Of a stretch of DNA of 64,000 nucleotides, positions 1-9,204 are shown one piece after another. Made by a program: the position numbers and the translations under genes. Below the pieces are notes generated by a model. That model was not told where the DNA came from and made no database searches. It saw only the letters and a program-made list of their open reading frames with translations. Numbering within the stretch: position 1 is the stretch's first letter; each line of letters begins with the position of its first letter. Source of the DNA: JAJEAO01 sp963667635. Its GTDB lineage: Bacteria; Acidobacteriota; Vicinamibacteria; Marinacidobacterales; Marinacidobacteraceae. The stretch spans positions 3,720,001 to 3,784,000 of the forward strand of contig OZ246946.1 in NCBI GenBank assembly GCA_965232015.1, in the 5' to 3' direction.

Positions 1-671
1 ACATGGCCCATATCGCCGGCCTGGTGGCGGGCGGGGCGCTGCCCAACCCGATGCCCGACTCGGACATCGTGACGACGACGACGCACAAGACCCTGCGCGG
101 ACCCCGCGGGGGGCTCGTCCTCTGGAACGACCGGAAACTGAGCAAGCGCATCCAGAGCATCACCTTCCCCGGCACCCAGGGCGGCCCGATGATGCACACC
201 ATCGCGGCCAAGGCGGTGTGCTTCCAGGAGGCGCTCCAGCCCGTGTTTCGCGACTACGCCAGACAGACAGTGGCCAACGCGAAGGCGCTCGCCGATGCGC
301 TGGTGGAAGGCGGCTTCCGGGTCGTCTCCGGCGGCACCGACAACCACATCGTCCTCCTCGACGTGCGGGTCCGGGGGACGACCGGCCGGGACGCCGAGCG
401 GATCCTCGAGGCCGCCGGCATCACCGCGAACAAGAACACGATCCCGTTCGATCCCGAAAAGCCGATGATCGCAAGCGGCGTCCGCCTCGGAACCGCCGCC
501 CTCACGACCCGGGGGATGCGCGAGGGCGAGATGCGGACGGTCGCGGATTTCATGGTTCGCGCGCTCGACGGCGCCGGGGACGGCGCGGCGCTCCGGCGGC
601 TCGGCGGGGAGGTGGCCGAGTTCGCCTCCGGCTTCCCGCTCTACACCCGCCGGGCCCGCTCCACCCGTTGA
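1..671 (+). CDS. glyA: Serine hydroxymethyltransferase, 3' part (5' end outside window)
   Basis: This is the C-terminal half of a PLP enzyme that interconverts serine and glycine while loading a one-carbon unit on tetrahydrofolate in the cytosol. The visible part holds the PLP-lysine segment TTTTHKTLRGPRGG with the Schiff-base lysine, followed by the conserved FPGTQGGP stretch and a C-terminal domain with the NKNTIPFD motif. About 223 residues are visible out of a usual 415-430. The reading frame is open at base 1, so the true start lies upstream. The stop TGA overlaps the TTG start of the next gene. Family assignment is secure from the motifs. Confidence 0.96.
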   Translation, partial: MAHIAGLVAGGALPNPMPDSDIVTTTTHKTLRGPRGGLVLWNDRKLSKRIQSITFPGTQGGPMMHTIAAKAVCFQEALQPVFRDYARQTVANAKALADALVEGGFRVVSGGTDNHIVLLDVRVRGTTGRDAERILEAAGITANKNTIPFDPEKPMIASGVRLGTAALTTRGMREGEMRTVADFMVRALDGAGDGAALRRLGGEVAEFASGFPLYTRRARSTR

Positions 672-2698
672 GCGCCGCCGCCGATCTCCTCGGCCGCGAC
701 GGGCCGCTCGCGGCCGCGCTCCCGGGCTTCGAGTACCGCGACGGGCAGGTCGAGATGGCGACCCGGGTGGAGGAGACGCTTCGCCGGGGCGGGGCGCTGT
801 TCGTGGAGGCGGGCACCGGCATCGGGAAGTCGTTCGCCTATCTGGTGCCGGCGCTGCTCTCGGAGGAGCGGGTCGTGGTCTCGACCGCGACCAAGGCGCT
901 CCAGGACCAGCTCTTCGAGAAGGACCTGCCGATGCTTCAGCGGATCCTCGGGACCCGGGTTCCGGCGATGCGGGTGAAGGGGCGGGAGAACTACCTGTGC
1001 CGTCTCGAGTGGGCGCGCTTCGGCGACGGGAACACGCCGTGGTCGCGCCCGAGTCCGGCGCGCGAGCGGGACCTCCGTCGGATCGCGAAGTGGGCGAAGA
1101 CGACGAGGACCGGCGACCGCGACGAGATCCCGGGGATCGAGGGCCCCCTCGACTTCTGGCGGAGCATCTCCACCGTCGCCGAGAACTGCATCGGCAAGGT
1201 CTGTCCGGAGTACGAGGAGTGCCACCTCACCGCCCTGCGGCGACAGATCCACCGGAGCCGGCTTCTCATCGTGAACCACCACCTCCTCGTCGCCGACCGA
1301 CTGGTGCGCCAGCACGGCTACGGCCGCATCCTCGGAGACTACGACCACGTGATCGTGGACGAGGCGCACCGGCTGGAGGCGGCGGCGACCCAGAGCCTCT
1401 CGGTGACGCTGACCTCCGGCTCGGCCCGCCGGCTCACGACCGAAGTGAACCGGTTCTGGAAGCAGGCGGCCGTCGCCGAGCCGGCGCCGCGGGCCGGAGC
1501 CCGGCTGAGACGTCGCTGGAAGCTGCTGTTCGACGATCTGCCCCGGGGCGCTCCCGGCGAGACGACGGCGTTCGATCCCGGGGCGCTCCCGAAGGCGGCG
1601 GTGGAGGCGAGGATTGGGGCTGGACGGGATCTCGAGGCCCTCGGAAGCGCCATCGGGGCGGTGGCGGAACGGCTTCGCCGCCGGGCCGCGGGCTCCGCCG
1701 AAACGCCGCCCGAGCCGGATGCCGGCGCCGACCGGCTGCTGGTGAAGATTCAGGATCTGCGGCGCGACCTCGACGAGCTGTTCGAGCCGCGGGAGGACTT
1801 CGTCCACTGGACCCGGGCGCCGGGCCGGCAGGTGCCAACGGGACGGCTCCCGCTCGGCGCCGCTGATCGCCGCCGCCCGTCCGAGTCGGCGCTCTTCGCC
1901 ACCGTCGCGCCCATCCACCCGGGCGGCCGGCTTCCCGAACTGCTGTTCGACGATCTCGACTCGTGCGTGCTCACCTCCGCCACGCTGGCGGTGGATGGAG
2001 GTTTCTCCCATGTCGCCGCGGAACTCGGCGTCACGGACGCGGAGGAGGCCGCGATCCCGTCTCCCTTCCTCTACGAGGAGCAGGCGGGGCTGTTCGTTCC
2101 CGGTGACGCGCCGATCCCGCAGGGGCCGGGCTTCGTCGAGGCGGTCAGCGATCAGGTGCTGGAACTGGTGGAGGCGAGTCGCGGGCGGGCGCTGGTCCTC
2201 TTCACGAGCTGGGCCAACCTCGAGCGGGTGTACGGCCGGCTGAAGGGCCGCTGCCGCTACCCGCTCCTGCGCCAGGCGCGGGGAGCGGGCGGCCAGCGCC
2301 GGCTGGCCGAGTTCCGGCGGCTCGGGAACGCGGTGCTCCTCGGGGTGCGCGCCCTGTGGGAGGGCGTGGATCTCCCTGGCGAGGACCTGACGCTGCTCGT
2401 GATCGACAAGCTGCCGTTCCCGGTCCCCACCGATCCGCTGCAGCGCGCTCGTCAGGCGCGGGCCCAGGAGCTGACCGGAAACGGTTTCGGTCGCTATTCG
2501 GTGCCCCTCACCGCTCTCGCGCTGAAGCAGGGCGTCGGACGCCTGATCCGGTCGTCGAGCGACCGGGGCCTGGTCGTCGTCTTCGACTCGCGCCTGCGCA
2601 CGCGCCCCTACGGACGCCGGATCCTCGGCTCGCTGCCTCCCTTCCGGCGCATCGAGGATCTCTCCGAGGCGGTCCGCTTTCTCGAGGAGTTGCCATGA
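668..2698 (+). CDS. DinG/XPD-type ATP-dependent DNA helicase
   Basis: A superfamily 2 helicase of the DinG/YoaA type, 676 residues if the TTG at 668 is used. Walker A is EAGTGIGKS near residue 45, the DEAH box reads VDEAHRLE near residue 235, and motif VI reads QGVGRLIRSSSDRG near the C-terminus. Four cysteines (YLC, NC, VC and EEC, between about residues 110 and 185) are placed as the [4Fe-4S] ligands of this family. Such enzymes unwind 5'-overhang duplexes and D-loops during repair. The TTG overlaps the glyA stop (TTGA). An upstream ATG in this frame lies inside glyA and gives a low-complexity N-terminus, so I rejected it. The stop overlaps the next start (ATGA). Confidence 0.9.
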   Translation: MSAAADLLGRDGPLAAALPGFEYRDGQVEMATRVEETLRRGGALFVEAGTGIGKSFAYLVPALLSEERVVVSTATKALQDQLFEKDLPMLQRILGTRVPAMRVKGRENYLCRLEWARFGDGNTPWSRPSPARERDLRRIAKWAKTTRTGDRDEIPGIEGPLDFWRSISTVAENCIGKVCPEYEECHLTALRRQIHRSRLLIVNHHLLVADRLVRQHGYGRILGDYDHVIVDEAHRLEAAATQSLSVTLTSGSARRLTTEVNRFWKQAAVAEPAPRAGARLRRRWKLLFDDLPRGAPGETTAFDPGALPKAAVEARIGAGRDLEALGSAIGAVAERLRRRAAGSAETPPEPDAGADRLLVKIQDLRRDLDELFEPREDFVHWTRAPGRQVPTGRLPLGAADRRRPSESALFATVAPIHPGGRLPELLFDDLDSCVLTSATLAVDGGFSHVAAELGVTDAEEAAIPSPFLYEEQAGLFVPGDAPIPQGPGFVEAVSDQVLELVEASRGRALVLFTSWANLERVYGRLKGRCRYPLLRQARGAGGQRRLAEFRRLGNAVLLGVRALWEGVDLPGEDLTLLVIDKLPFPVPTDPLQRARQARAQELTGNGFGRYSVPLTALALKQGVGRLIRSSSDRGLVVVFDSRLRTRPYGRRILGSLPPFRRIEDLSEAVRFLEELP

Positions 2699-3399
2699 GC
2701 CTGCCCCCGCTGTCCGAACGCATCGCCGGCGTCCGGGACCGGATCGAGCGCGCCGCCCGACGGGCGGGCCGCGATCCCGCCGCGGTGCGGCTCATCGCGG
2801 TTTCCAAGACCCGTCCTCCGGAGGCGATCGAGGCGGCCGCTGCGGCCGGGATCGGGGACTTCGGCGAGAACCGGGTCCAGGAGGCCGCGGCGAAGCTGCC
2901 CCGCGTCACCGCGACGATCACGCCGCATCTCATCGGCCACCTCCAGAAGAACAAGGCGCGGGCGGCGGTGCGCCTGTTCCCCATCATCCACTCGGTGGAC
3001 AGCGCGAAGCTCGCGGCCAGGCTGTCCCGGATCGTGACCGGGGGTCTTGCCCCCCCGGGTGGAGGGCCGCTGCGGATCCTGCTCCAGGTGGACCTGGCGC
3101 GGGAGGCCACCAAGTTCGGCGTGCCCGAGTCGGAGGCGTCCGCCGTTGCCGAGACCGTGACCGGGCTGCCCGGGCTCGACCTCCGGGGGCTCATGCTGAT
3201 TCCGCCCTGGGACTCCGATCCGGAGGCGGCCCGCCCGTGGTTCGCCCGACTCCGGGAGCTGGCGGGGGCCTCCGCGGGCGAGGGTCTGCTCCCCGCGGAT
3301 CCCGAGCTTTCGATGGGCATGAGCCACGACTTCGAGGTCGCCATCGCCGAGGGCGCGACGATGGTGCGCGTCGGGACCGCCCTGTTCGGTCCCCGGTGA
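2695..3399 (+). CDS. yggS: YggS/PROSC-family PLP homeostasis protein
   Basis: A 234-residue PLP-binding protein of the alanine-racemase-like TIM-barrel fold that buffers pyridoxal phosphate and has no known catalytic role. The PLP lysine is in LIAVSKTRPPEAI near residue 38. The family signatures GENRVQEA, HLIGHLQKNK and SMGMSHDFEVAI with a C-terminal VRVGTALFG phosphate-binding segment are all present. The ATG overlaps the helicase stop by four bases (ATGA), which suggests translational coupling. It converges on lepB with only nine bases between the stops. Confidence 0.94.
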   Translation: MSLPPLSERIAGVRDRIERAARRAGRDPAAVRLIAVSKTRPPEAIEAAAAAGIGDFGENRVQEAAAKLPRVTATITPHLIGHLQKNKARAAVRLFPIIHSVDSAKLAARLSRIVTGGLAPPGGGPLRILLQVDLAREATKFGVPESEASAVAETVTGLPGLDLRGLMLIPPWDSDPEAARPWFARLRELAGASAGEGLLPADPELSMGMSHDFEVAIAEGATMVRVGTALFGPR

Positions 3400-3408
3400 G
3401 CCGGAGCC

Positions 3409-4068
3409 CTACTCGACGGGGATGAAGAAGCGGTCCCAGCGGGTGCGCGAGACGAACCGCACCGGCAGCAGGAGCAGGTCGAGGGCGCGCCGGGAGAGGC
3501 GGGTCTCCAGGTACTCCTCGCGGGGGGCGGCGTAGGACCAGTAGATGAACAGCCCCTTGCCCTTGAGGTGGCTCGCGGGCAGCGCTCCCCAGAACCGGCT
3601 GTCCTCGCTGTTGTCGCGGTTGTCCCCCATGACGAAATAGTGCTCCTCGGGGACGTGGTACTCGCGAATCGCGGGCTGTCCCCCGTGGACGAACCGGGTG
3701 TAGTCCTCGTCGAGCGGGACGCCGTCCACGAACACCTGCTTCCGGCCGAACCGGATCGTCTCCCCGGGGAGCCCGATGACCCGTTTGATGAAGTCGCGCT
3801 CCGGCTCCTCCGGGAACTTGAACACGACGACGTCCCCCCGCTCCACGCCGCGGGAGGGGGCGAACGGGAGACCGGGCTCGTGGTAGAGCATCTTGTTCAC
3901 CATGAGGTGATCCCCGATGAGCAGGTTGTCGAGCATCGAGCCGGTCGGGATCTTGAACGCCTGGAACACGAACGTCCGGACGAACAAAGCGAGGATGACG
4001 GCCGCGCAGATGGATTCGAAGTACTCGCGCGTCGTGGAGCGCGCGGGCCGGGACGCCGTCGAGCTCAT
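3409..4068 (-). CDS. lepB: Signal peptidase I
   Basis: Membrane serine protease that removes signal peptides from Sec/Tat exported proteins, 219 residues. One N-terminal membrane helix (about residues 16-36) precedes the catalytic serine in KIPTGSM. The catalytic lysine is in FIKRVIGLPGE and box E reads GDNRDNSEDSR. It is the last gene of the cdaA-ybbR-lepB string on the minus strand. The chosen ATG (4066-4068) is the fourth of four near-identical 11-bp units that each carry an ATG; the three upstream ATGs read only four codons before a TGA. See the repeat at 4058-4101. Confidence 0.95.
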   Translation of the reverse strand: MSSTASRPARSTTREYFESICAAVILALFVRTFVFQAFKIPTGSMLDNLLIGDHLMVNKMLYHEPGLPFAPSRGVERGDVVVFKFPEEPERDFIKRVIGLPGETIRFGRKQVFVDGVPLDEDYTRFVHGGQPAIREYHVPEEHYFVMGDNRDNSEDSRFWGALPASHLKGKGLFIYWSYAAPREEYLETRLSRRALDLLLLPVRFVSRTRWDRFFIPVE

Positions 4069-4101
4069 GTCGAACTCATGTCGAACTCATGTCGAACTCA
4101 T
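4058..4101 (-). repeat. Four tandem 11-bp units at the ybbR/lepB junction
   Basis: Read on the minus strand, the unit ATGAGTTCGAC occurs three times and is followed by the variant ATGAGCTCGAC. Each unit starts with ATG. In the first three, translation gives Met-Ser-Ser-Thr and then a TGA that overlaps the next ATG (ACATGAGT). The fourth ATG opens lepB, which also begins Met-Ser-Ser-Thr. The first ATG overlaps the ybbR stop codon. The array therefore looks like repeated duplication of an ATGA stop-restart junction. Confidence 0.9.
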
Positions 4102-5090
4102 CGGGGCATGCCTTCGGCGGCGGGATCCGCCGCGCCGCCGGTGCTCCCCACCATCACGGTCACGGTCGCCGGCGCCAGCGAGACGACTTCGACCCCCTCG
4201 GTCGCGGCGCCGGAAAGGCGGATCACCGGCGTCAGTTGGTGGGCGCCCGCTTCGAGCCCGGCGCACTGGACTTCGACGATGACGATTTCGTGCGGCTCGG
4301 CGTCGAGGGAGGCGGCGAGGCTCTTCGGCACGAGGACCGTTGCTTCCAGCTCGACCGTCAGGATGTCGCAGGCTGAATCGGGGTCGCCGGTCGGGGTCGA
4401 GCGGACCGGGAGCTGGAGGGCGCGGGTCTCGCGCTCTTCCCCGATGAGCAGGCGCACGTCCACGCGGCGGATCGTCGGTCGGAGCGCCGGATCAAGCTCG
4501 ATCTGGAGCGCCTGCGCGTAGCTCTCCCGCAGTCCCTGGGCGGAGATGGGCTCGGTCGTGACCGCTTCCACATCGCGGAGAAGGGCCTGCGGGCCCTCCA
4601 CCGTGAGTTCCGGCGGCGCGATCTCGATCCCGTGGATCTCGAAACCGGTGGCCGGTTGCCCCAGGACCCGGGGACTGATTCGGACTGCGGCGGTGACCGT
4701 GCGATCCAGCGCCAGAAGAACCTGCGGCGGGTCCACCCGCATGACTTCCACGCCGCCGGGCGCCTCGACCGACTCGGCCCCGAGGAACCAGGTGCGCTCT
4801 CCCGGGAGCTCGCCGGTCAGGTCCAGCCCGGCCCGCAGCTCTTCGAGCGGCGTGTCGCGCAGCATCCGGGAGGCCCCCCGCAGCCGAATGTCCACGGTCT
4901 GCACCGACTGGCTCACGACCTCGAGGCCGGGAGGGATGTTCCGGAGCTCGAGCGGCGCCGAGACGAGGATCTCGGCGGCTTCCTCGTCCGCGACGAACAC
5001 CCACAAGCCGACGGCGAGGACGAGCGCCACGATCACCCGCAGGACTTCCGCGGCGCGGAACGGGCCGCGGGCGGCCGAGCGGTCGGTCAT
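4098..5090 (-). CDS. YbbR/CdaR-like regulator of diadenylate cyclase
   Basis: A 330-residue protein with one N-terminal membrane helix (about residues 16-33) followed by repeated YbbR-like beta domains on the outer face. In Firmicutes, CdaR binds the diadenylate cyclase CdaA and alters its activity; the same neighbour order here supports that role. I start at ATG 5088-5090 because it overlaps the cdaA stop (ATGA) and is followed directly by a basic stretch and the membrane helix. The longer upstream reading in this frame is a shadow of cdaA. Its own stop overlaps the first of the tandem ATG units before lepB. Confidence 0.85.
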   Translation of the reverse strand: MTDRSAARGPFRAAEVLRVIVALVLAVGLWVFVADEEAAEILVSAPLELRNIPPGLEVVSQSVQTVDIRLRGASRMLRDTPLEELRAGLDLTGELPGERTWFLGAESVEAPGGVEVMRVDPPQVLLALDRTVTAAVRISPRVLGQPATGFEIHGIEIAPPELTVEGPQALLRDVEAVTTEPISAQGLRESYAQALQIELDPALRPTIRRVDVRLLIGEERETRALQLPVRSTPTGDPDSACDILTVELEATVLVPKSLAASLDAEPHEIVIVEVQCAGLEAGAHQLTPVIRLSGAATEGVEVVSLAPATVTVMVGSTGGAADPAAEGMPR

Positions 5091-5947
5091 GCCTGTCTCG
5101 GGCTCTGGTCGAGCACGGCGCCGGGGGCCGGGGATCGCGGCCGGACCGGATCCCACCGGGCGCCCGCCCGGGTGTGGATGAGCTGCACTTCGAGGTCGGC
5201 GGCGTCGGCCGCCGGAACCATGCGCCCGTCGAACACCACGCTCGCATGTCCGGTCTCCTCGGAGATCACGATCACGCTGGCGTCGGTCAGCTCGGTCAGA
5301 CCCAGGGCGGCCCGGTGGCGGGTGCCGCTCCCGGTGGCTTCCTCCTGTGAGAGCGGCAGGAGGCACCGGCCCGCCACGATCCGGTTCCCGCGCACGATCG
5401 CGGCGCCGTCGTGCAGCGGGCTCCGCGTCTGGAACAGCGACACGAGCAGCCGGGACGAGAGCCGGGCGTCCATGGCGACGCCGGTGTCGGAGTAGCTCTT
5501 GAGGCCGATGGCGCCCTGCCAGACGAGGATGGCGCCCACCCGCTGGCGTGCCAGCTCCATCGTGGTCCGCACCAGCACCGTGATCGTCTCGCGCTCCGGG
5601 TCCGGGGAGCGCCGGCGGTTCCGAAGCAGGACCCCGCCTCCGAGCTGCGCCAGCCCGGTGCGGATCTCCTCCTGGTAGAGCACGATCAGCGCGATCCCGA
5701 GGTAGGGCAGGGTGTTGCGGACGATCCACTGGACCGTGGACAGGCCGAGCTGGGAGGAGCCGGTCACGACCAGGAGGCCCCCGACCACGACCGTCCCGAA
5801 CGCCATCTGGGACGCCCGGCGGCCCTCGATCAGCTTGAGCACCACGTAAATGCCGCCGGCCACCAGGAGGATGTCCAGCACGTCCGCGAACGAGAGGCGC
5901 GCGGCGAGCTGCCCGGCCAGCGCGACCAGCCGGTCGAGAAAGGTCAT
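5087..5947 (-). CDS. cdaA: Diadenylate cyclase CdaA
   Basis: Membrane enzyme that condenses two ATP molecules into cyclic di-AMP, 286 residues. Three N-terminal membrane helices (within about residues 15-95) precede the DAC domain. The domain's two diagnostic motifs are visible: DGAAIV near residue 180 and GTRHRAALG near residue 215. A C-terminal tail of about 25 residues is proline- and arginine-rich. The gene lies 48 bases downstream of ftsH and overlaps ybbR. Cyclic di-AMP signalling in this organism is therefore likely, though no receptor or phosphodiesterase is seen in the window. Confidence 0.95.
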   Translation of the reverse strand: MTFLDRLVALAGQLAARLSFADVLDILLVAGGIYVVLKLIEGRRASQMAFGTVVVGGLLVVTGSSQLGLSTVQWIVRNTLPYLGIALIVLYQEEIRTGLAQLGGGVLLRNRRRSPDPERETITVLVRTTMELARQRVGAILVWQGAIGLKSYSDTGVAMDARLSSRLLVSLFQTRSPLHDGAAIVRGNRIVAGRCLLPLSQEEATGSGTRHRAALGLTELTDASVIVISEETGHASVVFDGRMVPAADAADLEVQLIHTRAGARWDPVRPRSPAPGAVLDQSPRQA

Positions 5948-5995
5948 GGCGGGATGGTCGTCAACGTTCGGACTCTCCCGTCGTCCGTCTCGGGA

Positions 5996-7915
5996 TCAGG
6001 CGCTTCCGGGCTCCGGAACCAGCGGGGGGCTGAGCGGCGCCCGCTGCGGACGCTTCACCGGTTCGGGGCGCGCGTCCTCTTCCTCCACCGGGGCCGGCTC
6101 CTCCGTGCGGACCGGCGGCAGGGCCTCTCCGCGCATCACGATCTCGACCTCCTCCGAATTGAGCACTTCCCGCTCCAGCAGGGCTTCGGCGACCGCCGCG
6201 ACCCGAACCCGGTTCTCGTCGAGGAGCTGGCGGGCGCGCTGGTAGGCGTCGTCCACGATCCGGTGGACCTCGCGGTCGATCGCCTTGGCGGTGCTCTCGG
6301 AGTAGTCCTTTCGGGAGGCGAGGTCGCGTCCGAGGAAGACTTCGCCGCCGGCGCGGTCGAAGCTGAGGGGGCCGAGCACTTCACTCATCCCCCATTCGCA
6401 CACCATGCGGCGGGCCAGATCGGTGGCCTTCTCGATGTCGTCGGACGCCCCGGTCGTGACCTGATCGAGGAACAGCTCCTCGGCGAGCCGGCCACCCATC
6501 TTGACCGCGATCATGGCCTCCACGTAGTCCCGGTCGTGGGTGCGCCGGTCGTTCTCCGGAAGCAGCATCGTGACGCCCATCGCCATGCCGCGGGGGATGA
6601 TGCTGACCTTGTGGAGCGGATCCGCCTTGTCGAGCAGGGCGGCGACGACGGCGTGTCCGGCTTCGTGGTAAGCGGTGGTTCGCTTCTCGTCCGGCGTCAT
6701 GATGACCGAGCGGCGTTCGGATCCCATGAGGACCTTGTCCTTGGCGTGCTCGAAATCGTGCATGCGGACGCGCTTTTGTGAATGGCGGGCCGCCGCGAGC
6801 GCCGCCTCGTTCACCAGGTTCGCCAGATCGGCGCCGGAGAAGCCGGGCGTACCGCGGGCGATGATCTCGAGGTCCACGTCGGGTTCGAACGGGATCTTGG
6901 CGCTGTGGACCTTCAGGACGCCTTCGCGCCCGCGGACATCGGGCAGCGGGACGACGACCCGGCGGTCGAACCGTCCCGGCCGGAGCAGCGCCGGGTCGAG
7001 GACATCGGGACGGTTCGTGGAGGCGATCAGGATGACGCCGTCGTTGGACTCGAAACCGTCCATCTCCACGAGCAACTGGTTCAGCGTCTGCTCGCGCTCG
7101 TCGTGGCCTCCGCCCAGACCGGCGCCCCGCTGGCGACCCACAGCGTCGATCTCGTCGATGAAGACGATGCAGGGGGCGTTCTTCTTGCCCTGCTCGAACA
7201 GGTCGCGCACCCGGCTCGCGCCCACGCCGACGAACATCTCGACGAAGTCGGAGCCGCTGATCGTGAAGAACGGGACATTCGCTTCGCCGGCGATGGCCCG
7301 GGCGAGCAGGGTCTTGCCGGTGCCCGGCGGGCCCATGAGCAGGACGCCCTTGGGGATCCGGCCTCCGAGCCGCTGGAACTTCTGCGGCTCCTTGAGGAAA
7401 TCAATGATCTCCTGGAGCTCTTCCTTGGCCTCTTCCACCCCGGCCACATCCCGGAACGTGACCTTCTGCGGGTTCGACGAGAGCTTCGCCCGGCTGCGCC
7501 CGAAGGACATGGCCCGGTTGCCCGGGGCCTGCATCTGCCGGATCAGAAAGAAGAACAGTCCCACGATGAGCAGGATGGGCAGCCAGCTCAGCAGGGTGAT
7601 CGCCCACGGGGTCCGGCTGCCGTCATCCGCTTCCACGTTGATGCCCCGCTCGATGAGCGTGGCCACCAGCCCCTCCATCTCGGGGGCGAACGTCTGGAAC
7701 GTGTTCCCGTCCACGCCGGTCCCGGTGATCTCGCTCCCGGCGCCGGTGCCGCTGATCCGGACATCGGCGACCTTGTCCTCTTCCACCCGCTGCATGAACT
7801 GGGTGAACGAGAGCTCGTTTTCCTGGTCCGAGAGGCGGCTCGACACGCTCCAGAACAGGATGAGAACGAGCGACGCCACCAGCCAGAACATGAGGTTCTT
7901 CATGGTGGAGCTCAT
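5996..7915 (-). CDS. ftsH: ATP-dependent zinc metalloprotease FtsH
   Basis: Inner-membrane AAA+ protease that degrades misfolded membrane proteins and short-lived regulators, 639 residues with the chosen start. It has a membrane helix near residues 6-24, a periplasmic domain, a second helix, then AAA motifs GPPGTGKT (Walker A) and FIDEID (Walker B). The zinc motif is HEAGH. I chose the ATG at 7915 because an AGGAAA Shine-Dalgarno lies just upstream and the first helix follows at once. The frame is open 20 codons further up, but that stretch is a Ser/Asn/Gly direct repeat. Followed by cdaA. Confidence 0.96.
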   Translation of the reverse strand: MSSTMKNLMFWLVASLVLILFWSVSSRLSDQENELSFTQFMQRVEEDKVADVRISGTGAGSEITGTGVDGNTFQTFAPEMEGLVATLIERGINVEADDGSRTPWAITLLSWLPILLIVGLFFFLIRQMQAPGNRAMSFGRSRAKLSSNPQKVTFRDVAGVEEAKEELQEIIDFLKEPQKFQRLGGRIPKGVLLMGPPGTGKTLLARAIAGEANVPFFTISGSDFVEMFVGVGASRVRDLFEQGKKNAPCIVFIDEIDAVGRQRGAGLGGGHDEREQTLNQLLVEMDGFESNDGVILIASTNRPDVLDPALLRPGRFDRRVVVPLPDVRGREGVLKVHSAKIPFEPDVDLEIIARGTPGFSGADLANLVNEAALAAARHSQKRVRMHDFEHAKDKVLMGSERRSVIMTPDEKRTTAYHEAGHAVVAALLDKADPLHKVSIIPRGMAMGVTMLLPENDRRTHDRDYVEAMIAVKMGGRLAEELFLDQVTTGASDDIEKATDLARRMVCEWGMSEVLGPLSFDRAGGEVFLGRDLASRKDYSESTAKAIDREVHRIVDDAYQRARQLLDENRVRVAAVAEALLEREVLNSEEVEIVMRGEALPPVRTEEPAPVEEEDARPEPVKRPQRAPLSPPLVPEPGSA

Positions 7916-8031
7916 CTTGTTTCCTGATCCTGTGTTTGCAGATCCCGTGTTTGGTCGGGAGCTTCGAGGTCGCAAGCTGCGGCGCGCCCGGGGCCGCTCC
8001 CCTCTCGCTCCCCCAGCGAGTATTTCCCCGG

Positions 8032-8037
8032 ATTATA
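8032..8037 (-). promoter_or_regulatory. Candidate -10 box for ftsH
   Basis: A perfect TATAAT lies on the minus strand in the only sizeable gap (7916-8133) between tilS and ftsH, about 117 bases before the ftsH ATG. I see no clear -35 box at 16-18 bases upstream. A perfect 8-bp palindrome (8068-8085, with a 2-base loop) lies just upstream and contains GGAGCGCCGGACTCC, a motif that recurs in the repeat element at 43872-44093. Confidence 0.45.
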
Positions 8038-8133
8038 GGCGGCGGAAAGGCGTGCGCCCTATGGAGCGCCGGACTCCAGTCCGGCAATTCCCGGGGCAAG
8101 GCTGCCTTCCGTAGCGGTGCCGCACCCCTCGGT

Positions 8134-9204
8134 TCAGGAGGGGTTCCGGGGTGACGGGCGCCCCCGCGGCCCCTCGATCCGGAGCACCCCGCGCACGATA
8201 CGAGCCCGGGCCCCGGGGAGGTCGAGCGACGACCCCCCGCGCCCGATCCGGGCCAGTCCGAGGACGTCCTCGATGTGGACGAGGCCGATCCGGCGCAGGT
8301 GGCCGCGGGTCCGGGCGAGCCCCAGCCGGACGACGCGGCGGGCGAGCGCGGGGTGGAGCCCGGCGATGGCGGCCGCCGGGAGGCGCACCTCGGGTCCGGG
8401 CGCGGCGTGTTCGGCGAAGAGGCGCTCCGCCTCGCCGGACAGCCAGTCCTCGTCGTCGCGGAGCAGGTCGGCGGCCCGCCCGAGGGCGGCGTCCGAGGCC
8501 GGGTTCACTTCCTCCCGGAGCCGCGCCAGGGCGCCGTGGCGGACGCGGTTCCGGGCGAACCGGAGATCCCGGTTCGACGGGTCATCCCGGAACGGCCACC
8601 CCTCCTCCCGGAGGATCCGTTCGATCTGCGGGCGGGGGACGCGCAGCAGCGGCCGGACGAGGAGCGTCTCCGGGAAGTCGGCCGAGAGCCGCCGCACCGG
8701 GCTCATCGCGCCGAGGCCGGCGGCGCCGGAGCCGCGGGCGAGTCGGAGCAGGAGGGTTTCCGCCTGGTCGGAGAGCGTGTGTCCGAGCGCGACCGCCGCC
8801 AGTCCCTGCGCCGCCGCGGTCTCCCCGAGGAAGCGGTGCCTCGCTTCCCGGGCGACCTCCTGGAGCGACCGGCGCCGCCGGGCGGCGAGCGCGGCGACGT
8901 CCCGGCGCCCCACCACGCACGGGATTCCGAGGTCCCGCGCCGCCTTCGCGGCGCTGGCGCCGGCCGCGTCCGAATCGGGCTGGAGCCCGTGGTCGAGGTG
9001 AGCCGCGACCACCGCCCGGCGGCGGCTTCCTCCGCGTCTCAGGGCCTCGTCGGCGAGGAGCCGGAGGAGGACCGTCGAATCCGGTCCGCCGGAGAAGCCG
9101 ACGAGGACCCCCGCCTCCTCCGGAAAGCCCGGGAGGGCGAGGGCGAGGACGGCCCGCGCCGCCCGCGCGGCGTCCGAGAGTTCAGTCCCCGCTCGAGGCG
9201 CCAT
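8134..9204 (-). CDS. tilS: tRNA(Ile)-lysidine synthase
   Basis: ATP-dependent PP-loop enzyme that converts C34 of tRNA-Ile(CAU) to lysidine, letting it read AUA. The PP-loop SGGPDS is near residue 40, with the family motifs HLDHGLQPDSD and GHTLSDQAETLLLRLARG following. The protein has 356 residues and a shortened, arginine-rich C-terminal region, as in many high-G+C bacteria. The start overlaps the last 23 bases of the upstream CNNM gene. It is followed by the ftsH promoter region. Confidence 0.92.
   Translation of the reverse strand: MAPRAGTELSDAARAARAVLALALPGFPEEAGVLVGFSGGPDSTVLLRLLADEALRRGGSRRRAVVAAHLDHGLQPDSDAAGASAAKAARDLGIPCVVGRRDVAALAARRRRSLQEVAREARHRFLGETAAAQGLAAVALGHTLSDQAETLLLRLARGSGAAGLGAMSPVRRLSADFPETLLVRPLLRVPRPQIERILREEGWPFRDDPSNRDLRFARNRVRHGALARLREEVNPASDAALGRAADLLRDDEDWLSGEAERLFAEHAAPGPEVRLPAAAIAGLHPALARRVVRLGLARTRGHLRRIGLVHIEDVLGLARIGRGGSSLDLPGARARIVRGVLRIEGPRGRPSPRNPS

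Noticed and set aside
641..2011. A 456-codon minus-strand frame opposite the DinG-type helicase
   Set aside because: Antisense shadow without motifs, ribosome site or coupling; the plus frame carries Walker A, DEAH and the iron-sulfur cysteines.
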